A stretch of DNA of 64,000 bases, taken from positions 62,001 to 126,000 of the forward strand of contig JABANP010000003.1 of NCBI GenBank assembly GCA_013115135.1, in the 5' to 3' direction. The notes beneath the pieces are model-generated. The model made no database searches and was not told the origin of the DNA. It was given only the letters and a program-made list of their open reading frames with translations. Made by a program: the position numbers and the translations under genes. Below are positions 19,664-31,015 of the stretch, in pieces. Positions within the stretch are counted from its first letter, which is position 1. Every line of letters begins with the position of its first letter. The stretch is from Perkinsus olseni. Its lineage: Eukaryota; Perkinsozoa; Perkinsida; Perkinsidae.

Positions 19664-20768
19664 CTAGGCGACGACGAGCGATGGACGGGGTGGTCGCCGG
19701 GGAGTGGGCATTCTCACCTCTACCTTCACGTCGGTAATCTCCGTCGAGATCGGGCCTACCCTGATGTCGAGGCGGACGGCATCATCCATGTATTCGCTTA
19801 TATCCTTGATACGGACGACCTCACCCAGTACTAGATGGTATCGTGTAGGAGCGGGGGTCCTGAGAAGGACCGGGGTCTCATCTCCGCGTATGGGTGGCTC
19901 GCTGGACCTCTCCCGGCTGGTGGCAGTGATGGCCCGACAATGTGACCTCAGCACGGCATACAGCTCATCCCTATCAAATCCGACAGGGCCCACCATAGGG
20001 GAGTGACGGCCTGAATGGCGGGTTACCATTGCGAGCAATCACAATTACGATTACCTATCAGCCGATCTCAGTAGCACCGACCCTACCGGCCAAGAGGGCC
20101 GCGCCGTGCAGCAGAAGCTCCCGAGCTGAGGCAAGGGAGGATGATCACTTCGCCGCGGCACAGGCACCCTTACTTCGCCATTGCTGTCCACGAATATGCA
20201 TTCTCTCGGTTCCAACTGCCCCGCGGACAATCCGACAATTACGGACTCGTCAGGGTCCAATTGCGGGGGCTTCCTTGGTCGAGCTGGAGAGACCTGAATG
20301 CCCACTCTTGTCCACATCCGTCGCAACAAACCCTCTGCGGGAGTACCCTTAGGGGATGCTTTTGAAGTGGGCTGCCGCGAGAGACGACGTGACGGCTATG
20401 AAACTGAGGACGTCGAACTCGATTGCCCACCCCCTCGTGAGACCAGCGATGAGCGACGGGAGTCGCCGATTGGCGAGCGGATGGTATACTGAGGGATAGA
20501 ATCCCGCTAGCCTTGGCTGTATGTTGCCTACCCTGTCGACAATGACCTCAGGGATGCATCCAGTGGTGGTCCACTGTAGGCTGGCTCCTCTGTACGTGCT
20601 GCTGGCACCTTGCTGACTTGTACGTCCGATTTTAAACTGATCGACACTAGAGCGATTCGGAGAGAACGGAACGACATGGGGACACTCCGAAAGCAGGGAG
20701 AGGTCATTCAGACTGATGCGAGGCGGCCCGCAGTAAGAGGAAAAGCAGGGGGCAGCACTCGTACCCAT
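19664..20768 (-). CDS. hypothetical protein
   Basis: An ATG at 20768 opens MGTSAAPCFSSYCGPPRISL and a long open exon to about 20350, including a moderately hydrophobic segment (VLSFIAVTSSLAAAHF) that may be a membrane helix. Further exons read SPARPRKPPQLDPDESVIVG and, nearer the end, YHLVLGEVVRIKDISEYMDD and EITDVKVEVRMPTPRRPPRP. The coding character comes from biased, charged, low-stop frames joined by short intervals; exon borders were not all resolved. No family is recognised. The stop is taken from the last open frame near 19664. Confidence 0.4.
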
Positions 20769-21005
20769 TTTTGATGAACTCAAGCTCTCTGAGAGCCTCC
20801 TTGGCGAAGTATACCTACTAAACTGAGGAGGTCACAGCATGGATGAAATGATGCTCCCACAGCGAGTTCGGCTCTCTCTAGCAAAGCATTCGGAGCCTCC
20901 GAGGCGGCTGTGGACGACAGCATTAAAGGAAGGACCACGCGAGAGTTCACTCATGAATTGTCTCAACTCAGGAACGCGAGGGCTGGTATGAGGACAGCTC
21001 GATAA

Positions 21006-21947
21006 CTAAGCGAACATCATGCCCTTCATCACTGAACACACGTCACGGTTGGGGACGTATGGCACAGTATCACGATCGGTGGTGCCATCGTCGGACACCA
21101 TGGACGACAGGAATTTGCACGCATGCACATCGCCAGCCATCCGCGCTACGTCGATAGCAGTTTCGCCATATCTGCAAGCATCAAATTGGAGTCCTTGGCA
21201 AGGACCGCACTCCTAATCGCAGGGCGATCTGAACTGACCTATTTCTGAGGGTGATGTCAGCTCCGGAGTCCACAAGAAGTGCGAGAAATGGCAACGGGTG
21301 ACCTCTTCGGCAGGCCGCAATTAAGGGGGTGTCCAGCCAGATATCCCTACAGTTCACATCTGCTCCGGACCTGATGTCCCGCTGGAACAACAGTGCAAGA
21401 AGTGGACCAGACAGCAATACCTCAGCAAGGTCTGAAGGGCTCGCACATGACCGGCGTTAGTAGCAAGGGCCAACGCGGTGGCGCCAAGTGAGTTCACGGC
21501 CGTCACCTAGCGAGGAGCACTGAGTACCACAGGCTGATTGGACGACGAGGATGGGGGTTACGGGTGGTTTTACACAGAAAGTATCATTCGTACAGTAGTT
21601 AAAATTGGTCTGTTCATTCGCGTACGCAAGTAAACCTCGAAAATCGCCAAGTTCATGCATATAATCGATGCCACCAAAGGAGTTTTTACCGTACTCGGGG
21701 ATTGAGAGAAAAGACCAGGAAAGACTTAGTAAGTCTGACTTACGTCGGCCTTCCTCTCTATCAGGATCCGGCATACGTCAGAGTGTCCCTCGGCGGCCGC
21801 CACTAGCAATGGGCGTTGGCCAGTGCGATCTTGAGCGTTCGGGTCAGCCTTTGCGTCAAGAATCTTGCGCACCTGAGAAAAAAATTTGCGCTGCACAACT
21901 TCTGTCTCGGATTCCTCCAAATCAGAGGGACAAATGCTGTGTATCAT
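21006..21947 (-). CDS. ankyrin-repeat protein
   Basis: Several ankyrin repeats are visible in separate exons: ADPNAQDRTGQRPLLVAAAE followed by GHSDVCRILIERKADV; GATALALATNAGHVRAL; GADVNCRDIWLDTPLIAACR followed by LLVDSGADITLRNR; and YGETAIDVARMAGDVHACKF. The start ATG at 21947 gives MIHSICPSDLEESETEVVQ. The last exon ends CSVMKGMMFA with TAG at 21006-21008. The intron around 21480-21725 is longer than usual. Ankyrin repeats mediate protein-protein contacts; no catalytic domain is attached, so the partner is unknown. The gene lies immediately upstream of, and opposite to, the second U3 snoRNA copy. Confidence 0.75.
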
Positions 21948-22002
21948 ACCAATCTTCTACCACATCCCAACACAGTGAGGCGCTGAGGCGTCACAAACCC
22001 TT

Positions 22003-22206
22003 GTCGACTGTACTCGAACAGAATCACTTATGTAGTGATTACCTTTCGTTCACAAGAGTACTCTTGACAAAACCCTAAACCGTGATGATGACATGTATAC
22101 CACATCCACTCGGAGGTTTAGTCCACTCCATTAACATGGGTGTGCGACTTCGATGAGTCCATCTCCTTTCGGGGAGCATTGGGTGATGGTAATACTGAGC
22201 GGTTAA
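22003..22206 (+). ncRNA. U3 small nucleolar RNA, copy 2
   Basis: This is the second copy of the 204-base U3-like sequence, same strand as copy 1 and with the same length. It keeps the GTCGAC 5' end, GTGATGA box C' at 22082, CTGA box D at 22195-22198 and the AACCG/CGGTT closing stem. Substitutions are scattered; one changes GGATC to GAATC in the box A region, so copy 1 is closer to the consensus. The flanks on both sides differ from those of copy 1, so the duplicated unit is the RNA itself rather than a larger block. A T-run follows at 22217-22222. It may be a functional second gene or a recent pseudocopy. Confidence 0.75.
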
Positions 22207-22373
22207 TTTCAGTAGACATTTTTTCAGATCGACCTTGCTCATTTTCGAATTAATTGGGAAATGGTGCCATGTTCTAGCCAATTTCGGTTTGCAAACCGTT
22301 GAACCGTATTTAGACCGTTGAAATTTCCAAGCTTTTATAAAGGAGTAACATGCGAGAGGAGTTGAGAAATCCC

Positions 22374-22942
22374 TCAGATGGGGCTACGCACCGGTGAAGT
22401 ATACTGGTTTGTTACCTTATCGACGGCACCCTTCTTAGATGCATTGTAAATAGCTGAGAAGGTGGTTGAGACACTCTCAGAATCGCCCTCGATGCTGCTG
22501 TCGGGTTGAATCACCACTACGCGATCAGTATGTACATCGCTAGTGGGTAAATCCAGTCTGAGGACAACCAGATGGTGCACGACCCGCGAGCTTCAAATCA
22601 TGAAGCGTTGTTCAGGCTTTTTCTTAATGTGAGGTTTGCTCCAATCAGTGTTGTGTACTCGTGTAACTCCAGTCCTATACACACCAACAGACCGCAACTC
22701 AAGAAGTCGGCTATACCAACCAAAATAAGTGGTGTCGCTCGGAAGAGGGAGAGTCGCCGAATGAGGGCGATCGTTACAGCGACAAGCGCACCACAGCAAA
22801 CATACATCCATTCACTTGGCGCTCGCAATGGCACACAAAAGTCGCATGGCGTCCCTGTTCTCGAAAATTGGTAGTCACACGGGTCGTAATAACTCGCCTG
22901 GAGTATTCTCGCTTTTGCCCTTAAAAGTGAGCCTGACAACAC
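22374..22942 (-). CDS. putative membrane protein segment
   Basis: The clearest exon holds a Cys-containing N-terminal part (YYDPCDYQFSRTGTPCDFC) and two hydrophobic helices (MYVCCGALVAVTIALI and LILVGIADFLSCGLLVCIGL). A downstream exon ends in a Ser-rich tail (SIEGDSESVSTTFSAIYN). No ATG in a good context was found for the first exon, so this could be the C-terminal part of the membrane-protein gene next upstream (23485-24713), joined by a donor at the apparent stop there. No family recognised. Confidence 0.4.
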
Positions 22943-23484
22943 GAACGAATTCTTAAATGGAATATCTTCGAGACAGAAGAATCTTTCTCACCTGAGAGGA
23001 ACTTGGTCTTTTTGTTAGAGATAGCAAAGTAAGCGGGCTCTCGTGTTGTCAATCTGACAAGCCCAGAAGGGGGCGAGCTGAACTGAGTTGCCGTGCACCT
23101 GCCAAGGCTACCCTGAGACGCACCAATCCTATTTTGAAACTCCTACCGTAAGTGGGGATCAGTGCACTGAGCACGTATGAGAGCCCATAACTCGAAAACA
23201 CTTCCTGTCCCGTTCACTTCCCGAAACAGGTTGGCATCAGCGTACCTGGACTACACCATCCATTTGAAAGATCACTGTTCGAGCTCACATGAAGAGATAA
23301 GTGTACTTGCCGCTGTGGCTTCGCCCCAGTCGTCGCACACTGGGCGACACTACCACCTGGGTCGAGCGGTGATAAATCACCGTTGCACCGTTCGCTACGG
23401 GGCATTCACGATACCTGGATCAATGATGTCGACCCACCAATACAAGCGCGGTCCGATGAGAGCTGGCTTATCGGAAAGTTGGTG

Positions 23485-24713
23485 TTACTCATAGCCAGGG
23501 GGTAGCTCCTCGTCCACCACAGGTCGCTGTCGCCCGTCTCTCGCTTCTGCGAGTAAGCGCTGACGGTCGAAATAAGACGACAAGGTCGCGCACGGTTTGA
23601 CGGCCATTTCAATTCGATCCAGCTGAATGTGGATAGTGACTACGGCCAAAACAGGCCCGATGATCTCCGCGATGATGCAACACAGAAAAGTATGAGAGTT
23701 CTCAGCACCACCTCCCCATGAACCCAATATGATGAACTCAACACACACACGATGACCGAATCTTCTGTTCTTGAGAGACTCGCTTGGGACAGGCCCCGGG
23801 AATAACGACTACACTGACGACACTCGTGGAAGAATCGAAGACGAAGTGAGATGCAAGAGTACAAGATGATCATCACAATCCGACTGGAAGCCAGCCACTG
23901 GCCTTCCAGATAAAGCACGCCTCTTCACTCTGCTCGTTCACCTGCCTAACTACAACACCACTGTGTAGATATCGCCAACCTTCGGAAAATAGAGAATTGT
24001 GGGGAGCAGATGTACGGCTGTGTTCGTGGCGAAGACGACAGTAACATTCCCTCCACTTGGCTATGGACGACCAACTAGAGCTGCCACAGTGGGCAAAGCA
24101 GGGTTATAAAAAATCACCTCGGCAAACTCCTTGCACTTGCAAGACACATGCTTCGCGTCTGAGATCGCCCACCTCCAGAAATCGAAAACAGAAAAGACAA
24201 TAGCCGATCGACAAACGTGAGTGACAGCTCGGACGGACAACGAGGAAATGACTGACAGACAATTGATGACAAATACTTGGATCACTAAGAGAAATACGTG
24301 ACCCACGAGAGAATATTACAAATACAATACGAAGTCTCGTACCCTAGCGTACAGCTTCTCCTTCACTAAAGCGCCGACGAGCTACCATGCACCATCGTGG
24401 CGACAGACTCCGGGAAGGCAGCGGCAACTGGTGTATACTTCGTTTCGGCGTTAATGAGAGCTTCCTCCTGTCATAAGGGTACGTGACGGAGCCGGTGCAG
24501 TAGTATGAATGGAACTGTAATGATTATATGACACTTGGTAATGATACCGAACCAGTTTATGTGAGGCAATAATGGAGCTCCTACTCTTTTTCCTGTTCCG
24601 TCATCAACACTGATAACGGTATCATCAGCACTAGCGACAACTGACGCTTCAGGGGGCAGAATCAACGGCCTGGCGGCGTCGACGACGGTATACAAGGGAA
24701 ATGTCTCAGTCAC
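23485..24713 (-). CDS. putative polytopic membrane protein
   Basis: A series of exons encodes hydrophobic helices: INWFGIITKCHIIITVPFIL, VFLLVIQVFVINCLSVISSL, WLASSRIVMIILYSCISLRL, and FLCCIIAEIIGPVLAVVTIH, separated by loops with several Cys. The N-terminal exon starts near 24713 (MTETFPLYTVVDAARPLILP). The last exon ends VVDEELPPGYE. The order of helices suggests a receptor- or transporter-like protein, but no signature motif is seen. Splicing at the terminal GA-GTAACA could extend it into the 22374-22942 segment. Confidence 0.4.
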
Positions 24714-25343
24714 AGAAATTGCAACCGTTCGAGCGCACTCACTTGAAAGCCCCTCGGCTTATGACAGAGATAGATGAGAATTCGGAGACTCGGAAAACTT
24801 GAGAAAAAACGTGTGGTAAAAGCGGCGGGCAGGATGAGACAAACCTATATACGCTACCACTAATCGACAGGTGGCCATAAGCCTACATCCACTCATCATT
24901 GTTGTTATGATAATAATAGCCTAGGAAACGCTGTATATGACAAACGACGATGACCACGATGACGACGACGCAATAATGATGCAGCAGCATAGATGAAGCC
25001 CCAGCGTGGTACCGAATGGAAAACGGCACTACGCGGTTATAGTATGTTCGGCAACAGCAGCAGCTGTGTCGGTTATACACTGGATAGGGGCATCAGCTGA
25101 AGACACGAGAGCGACGAGCGCTTTCTGTACTTCTCGCGCTTCTTGCAATATGATGGTGTTACTCCACGTGGTGAGCAGAAGCAACACCACCGTCGATTGC
25201 CGCTGAGCTTCGACTGTTGCTAGAGACGTCAAAAAGGGTAAATTAAATACTCGGTAATTAGTCAATTAGTTGGCAAAATTGAAGAGACACTGTCTGAGTG
25301 TATCCATCTCCATATTCTTCATCATCACCACTACGCTCCACAA
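24714..25343. other. intergenic region
   Basis: No convincing gene. The sequence is AT-richer than the flanks and rich in short triplet runs (GAT/GAC near 24945-24970, CAG near 25055). Open frames on both strands here have low-complexity translations. Confidence 0.35.
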
Positions 25344-26380
25344 CTAATCTTCCAAATCCATATCACACCCCATAGCTTCCATTCTCGCCAGAATGTTCTC
25401 TTCAGAATCAGAATCGTCGTAGTCGTCATCGTCGTCTAACTTTGACCGTTCCCTGTAGGAGACAGCAATACACAGCACAACAGAGAAGGACCCTACGACA
25501 ACACCACTTACCCACACAATGGGGAGTCTCGTCCGCGAGAAATGCGGGATGCTGCTGAGCCTCGCCTAGGTGACCGCAGACTTTCCATATACTCTTCCAA
25601 GTCGCCCACCGTCACCGACCTGCTGTTGAACTCAGCGCCAGCTGCATCACCAACGAGCGCTCACCTGTCCCGTCCGTACCGCGGCCTCGGCGGTTCGACG
25701 CCCATGAGATGGGCCATCGACTTGAGATCATCGGATGAAGAATACGCCTTTTCCCGTAGGGCAGAATGGCCGTCAAAATCCTTTACGACACTCTCTAACG
25801 AAGACGGGAAAGTCCAGCGAGATTCGCCCTAATCCAACCCACCTGTTTCGAGCACGATGCCCTGCCAGTCAGGAATGGAAGGGCGCAGACGCTCGACAGT
25901 CTCAGAAGGCACGCACTTGCGATGATCGGAGTCGTCTCCGACTAGCGGGAGCTCCGCAGTGCCTTCGGGGTCGGAACTCGGGAGGGGATGAATGAGGAGT
26001 TGACGTAGAATTCTCCTCGTCCTCAGAATGGGTCTCTGGGCGGTCACAGAAGCGGACTTGAACCACTGGTTCGAAACGAACCGTTGGCCTTAGTAGGAAC
26101 CTCGCCGTTAAACGATTCGGGGTAAGAGGCGACGACGCCACTGTAGACGGCCTGAAAGGACGTCACCTCCACACCACGCAGCTCGATAACGCTTCTCACG
26201 TCTTTTCCAGAGTGAGAGACAAGCAACCACCGTCTTTACCATCGGCGCAGCAGCAGTCGAACGAACCAGATCCCTCTGAAGAACAAACGATCTGAACGAT
26301 TCCTGTTCGTCCTCAGTGGAGAAAAAATATCGTCGTACCGCACATCGACAATGAACTGCGACAAGCGAGATTTTTCTCAT
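25344..26380 (-). CDS. hypothetical protein with acidic C-terminus
   Basis: Exons in order along the minus strand: EDEQESFRSFVLQRDLV, then DVRSVIELRGVEVTSFQAVY, then SLESVVKDFDGHSALREKAY with MGVEPPRPRYGRDR ending at a GTGAGC donor, then SRSVTVGDLEEYMESLRSP, and a final acidic exon LDDDDDYDDSDSEENILARM ending CDMDLED with TAG at 25344-25346. The last three joins look sound. The start (ATG 26380 proposed) is uncertain and more exons may lie upstream, up to about 27080. The family is not recognised; the acidic tail and the phosphorylation-prone Ser-rich segment suggest a regulatory protein. Confidence 0.5.
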
Positions 26381-27504
26381 TTTCTCGAAGCCAAGAAGAA
26401 TTTTACGGAAATTTCTCTCCAAAAAACTACACGATGTGGTCGGATTATTCTGATCGTACTCGTCTTACCATCCTCGTCGTCAAGCCAAAGATTCCTCAAT
26501 CGAAGACCGCCATGATCCCTCCGACTTAATACCGTCCTGAAGCAATACCGTTCAATCTAACGGCTGTATTCTCCACGCATTTCGCCGACGACAAAAGCGG
26601 CGCGTCGGATCGGGTTGTCCCCTGCCGAAGCAAAGTAAAACTTGCTATGGGTGGCTTTGCCAGTACGCGTCCACACGTGCCGCACATAGTCATACCAAAT
26701 TATTCGCTATCAACGAGATTCCCCAGCGAGCAACTATTGAGCATAAACAGTGAAGACGACAGACCCATGAAGCCGCTACACCCTTCCAGTACTACTCAGT
26801 ATAATCGGTCCCCTCTCCCAGTAGATCCCTCAGTTCTCGCTGACGTTCCCAATAATAAGTTGATGATATTCCTATAACAGCTGGAGTAGCCTTCGGCCGC
26901 GACAGCATGATAACGACGCAGCAAGGCAAGGGTTGTATGGGAAGGAGGATCAACCGATCATGCGCACGCGTTCGACCATTTAGCGCTCGCCCGATTGATC
27001 GATTTCCCAACCAATCTAGTATCGGAACACTGGTATTTTCACTGTTCGTTGAAAGTTTATTGGCCTGAAACACCCAGTCCAAGTTCTCGAGTTGAGCAGG
27101 TATGAGAGCAGCGTATTACGATTTTGCAAATATTTGAACCCTGAAGATTTACCCAAGTCGTCAAGAGATTGACCGTGATGATGGGGATCAATCATTGATT
27201 AGTAGCCTTGATTAACTTGTTGACGCGAGACACTGACGCGAGTATGAATACTGGAGTAACAACACGCCCTATTAGGCGATGATGACGACGATGATGAAGA
27301 AATGTAATGTCTCGGAGGCTCAATGGCTCTCATTGCTCTTCTCTAGGGGAGGAGGAGGAAGGAGGGGAATAGGGGAGCAACTTGATCGCATCATTATTAC
27401 TACCATTACTACAAACAACATTATCAGCACCTTCGGTTCCGTAACCATCGGTGTGGGGAAGGAGCAGCAGCAGCAGCAGACGACCATAGTAGCAATAATC
27501 TATT

Positions 27505-30500
27505 TTACGAGAACTCCTTCACGGGAGCAGTCTCTTGCCAGAAACGGCGGAAGAAGTCGAAGAACTCGGCCGAAGTGCTAACCTTGTACCTGCCAGATCT
27601 GGCCTCCAGCACAACACGATACCCTATGACGTACGGCGTGGGGTTAGTCGGCCTGAGATGGTCCTTTCTGAAGGTCTTCCTCGACTCGTTGAAGTGCTGC
27701 TTTGGCACTGTGAATATCGGGGCGATCGTTCTCCTTCGTGCGAGGGGACGATGTCAGATGAACTGCTTTACCTGAACAGTTTCATCGGTGACAAGAGGAG
27801 GGAAGCTCCAGCAGTAGTGACTTTTACTACCATCCTTCCACACGCATATCAGCAAGGGCTCAACCTTCCTCGGCGTCACGTAGCACCTGACGTCGCAAAC
27901 CCGAAGCTTACGGGAGCGAAGGGGGTTAAAAGCAGATGTACCTCTTCTGTTCGTCGAATAGATGACGACAGAAGACCTTGGTGTTGGGCTGGGGGACGGG
28001 CTCCTCCTCGCCCTGCATGATGTCAAGGATGGCCATGTCGTCCTGACCGTATCTGAGGCAACCACCACAACGGCACGTGCGGTGCAGACTTAACGGCTCC
28101 GAGGAGTGCTACAATCGATAAACTGCTTTCCTTGACGGAACGCCTTGTTTCTCGAAATCCTGTGACAGTTTCATCCGAGGCTGACCATTGAGTTCAACCA
28201 GCTTGTACCTAAGGATACGCGCGAGTCTGCCAAGGCACACGATGGAGCCCCCTGCTTCCCTACACCATTCCAAGCGCCGGCTGAGCCTGGCAGGTGACGA
28301 GATTCGTCCCGATACCGAAGGAGTCGATGGAATGAGGCTGGTCGTGAAGCGAGAGCAGTACAGCTTCATTGATGTCGTTGGAAGCCACAATCCGAGCTGG
28401 GGGAAACAGTATCCACATAGATAGACTCACGACTGGTCAGCTCACATCCTGCTATGAACTGGAACCCTTCGTTGGCAAAAGCATCAGCAGCAGTCGAGAA
28501 AACCTCCCGAGCTCTCATACTCAAGTACCTAGCAGCATCACAACATACCGTCACCGCGCCACGAAAATACACTCACGCAAGATCGCCGCTATCCAAGCGG
28601 ATGCCGACGGCCTGGATCTGAGCGAACCTCCAAAGGCCGAGGGCCACACTGAGGTAGTTGGGGACTCCGGAAAGGATGGTCTCATATGTGTCCACAAGTG
28701 CGAGGAAGTTGGTAGGGAACGCTTGGGCGTAGCGAATGAAGGCCGCCAGCTCGCCGTCGTTGCAGCAGTTGACCTAAAGATTCCTCCGTCAACCTCCTCG
28801 CTGGCACATCATCCTCCTACTTGGAAGCCTATCGCCTCGCACAGCTCCTCGCGAGCGCTGATGCAAGCCTGTTCGAACTCATGCGTGTTGACCTTGGCCG
28901 TGAGGGATTCAGCTGACGAAAAACAAACGCATGAGCAGCTACTGTCGTTACGGTTCCTCGCCGCTACGATCTGGGGAAATCCTTGTATCCTCGTCGAGGT
29001 CCTCAAGTGAATGGAAACTGTTGACGAAGGCGTGAGCATGGGTACCAGCAATGGGTATACCAAATACATGGCCAGCCTTCACGTTGGAGGTACCTGCAGC
29101 ATCAGCCCGTCCCACACACTCAGATAGCTTCGGTACCCCTACCATCGAAGCCTCCAACGTAGGCGTATCGGCTAGCAGTGAGCGCACCATCGGGGCCCTG
29201 AGCACGACGAGCGCCGAACTCGAGCAACTGAGCGTCGTCTCCGGCGGCTATTCGAAAACGCGCCGCCTGCGTAGCGACCTGAAGAAGAGCGGTGCGAATT
29301 CCCGAGAGATCCGTCGGTCGTACTAAACAGGGGAAGTTGACCAAGTTGAGGATAGCAGTCTCCATGAGCTGACAGACGATCAGCGGGCCAGCCACTCGGA
29401 GCACCGGTTCTCGGGGGAAGACGAACTGAACTTCTCACGGTGGACGGCAGACTCCGATCGGTCAATAGGGGTATTACATCTCCCTCTCGGACGGCATGGA
29501 TGGTTAGGTTACTGGCATCTAGCGTTAGAAGATACTGGAAAAATTCGGGGTCGGCCTCCGGCATTTGACTCTGAAAATGACCAAATATCATACGGTGGTG
29601 GTGGAGGCACAGGCGAGCCTACCTGCAGGTAGTCGATGTGAAGCTGCGTGAACCGGAAGGTGTTAACATATCGCACGACCTCATCAATACCTGACAAGGA
29701 GAGCATTCAACAAGAGAGGACGAACAGAGCATTGAAGAAGAGAGGACAAGGAGAGCATTCAAAAAGGGGGGAGAAGGAGAGCATTCAACAAGAGAGGACG
29801 AACAGAGCATTGAAAAAGAGAAGACGAACAGAGCATTCAACAAGAGAGGACGAACAGAGCATTCAACAAGAGAGGACGAACAGAGCATTCAACAAGAGAG
29901 GACGAGGAGAGCATTCAACAAGAGAGGACGAACAGAGCATTCAACAAGAGAGGACGAACAGAGCATTCAAAAAGAGAGGACAAGGAGAGCATTCAAAAAG
30001 GGGGGAGAAGGAGAGCGTTCAACGAGAGAGGAGACGGAGAGCGGGTATTGATTCTCTGAAAAGCAACATTGTCGGTCCCTTAGCCTGCCGTACCCGCACA
30101 AACAGTGAACTCTCCCCCAAACGGGCACTTCCGAAAGTAGACGTCGAAAACCGCATGTTCCTTCTCCTTGCCGGACTTCCTAAATAGGATTCGCTCCTAG
30201 GTGAGCGAGAATGACGAGGAGAAGCACCGACTACCAGTAAGCATAGGCCATGCTGATCTGGTAGAGGTCAGTGAAGGTCGCCTCGATGATGTCGGAATGA
30301 GGCTCTCCCATCTCGCTGTCGCAGCGTAATCGAGAGAACGCATGTCCGTCACACGCTGAAAGATAACCTCCACGCTCTCCAAAAATCCAGCGATTCAGCG
30401 GCGGGGAGGTATCCAATCCCCTCGCGTATTTTGCTGAGTCGACCTAAGCTTCCCTTACGAGATTCACATGCCGCGTATCCCCTTGCAATATAAGAGCTGC

Positions 30501-30603
30501 TTCTCTCTCTATGGTTCTCCTCCTCTCCAGCCTCCTTGTCGCTCTTCAAGCCCGGTATCTTGAGCTCAGGCTTCCCTTCAGCGGACGACATTGTCTGTGG
30601 CAT
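27505..30603 (-). CDS. NAPRT: nicotinate phosphoribosyltransferase
   Basis: This enzyme makes nicotinate mononucleotide from nicotinate and PRPP, the first step of the Preiss-Handler route to NAD. The start is ATG 30603 or 30591, with a charged leader of about 70 residues. Family motifs follow in order across many short introns: [152 protein letters not shown]. The C-terminus ends [19 protein letters not shown] with TAA at 27505-27507. One intron (29691-30093, phase 1) is about 400 bases, far longer than the rest, because it holds a minisatellite. All substrate-binding motifs look intact, so an active enzyme is expected. Confidence 0.93.
29695..30045. repeat. 26-bp minisatellite inside a NAPRT intron
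   Basis: About 13 tandem copies of a 26-base unit of the type GAGCATTCAACAAGAGAGGA plus CGAACA. Successive GCAT anchors lie exactly 26 bases apart (for example 29781, 29807, 29833, 29859, 29885). Variant units (ACAAGGAGAGC, AAAAGGGGGGAGAAG) recur at both ends, giving a partly mirrored higher-order pattern. The array sits wholly within the intron at 29691-30093. Both strands stay open across it because the repeat lacks stops, but the frame rotates each unit. Confidence 0.93.
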
Positions 30604-31015
30604 TAGTGGCTATGATAGGGTTGATGATGATGGTAATGACCGTCGTCTGGGAGGCCACGGGTGGTTGAGAAACCGACAGTAAACGCTAACAAGGGAAGAG
30701 CTGGCGTGACTACGAAATGGACTCAACGCAACAGTAAAGCTTTCCCTAGTAAAAAAGCAATTTATGATGAGTTTTCTCTGCAGGCAATTGAACATGTGTC
30801 GCTCCTGTTATAACCACTGAGTTTAGCACTCCAGTCCATGCAGGGTTGGTGAGCTACTCGTACTCCCGTCATCAATCGTGTCTACTGAGGGAGCCCCATG
30901 CGTGCCACGTAAGGGATGCCGACAATACCTTCAGAATCACACCCCGTTCTCCAGCCTCTCCAGTCCCCGCTCATCATGCCTAGACGACCCGAACCGCACA
31001 GACGATGCACTTCGA

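Noticed and set aside
17047..22206. Interpreting the two 204-base copies as a transposon (MITE or SINE)
   Set aside because: No target-site duplication or terminal inverted repeat is visible, while box A, C', D and a closing stem fit U3 snoRNA.
29648..30187. Long plus-strand open frame of 179 codons rich in Glu, Arg and Gln
   Set aside because: It is produced by the stop-free 26-bp minisatellite within a NAPRT intron; the unit length is not a multiple of three and flanking exons belong to the other strand.
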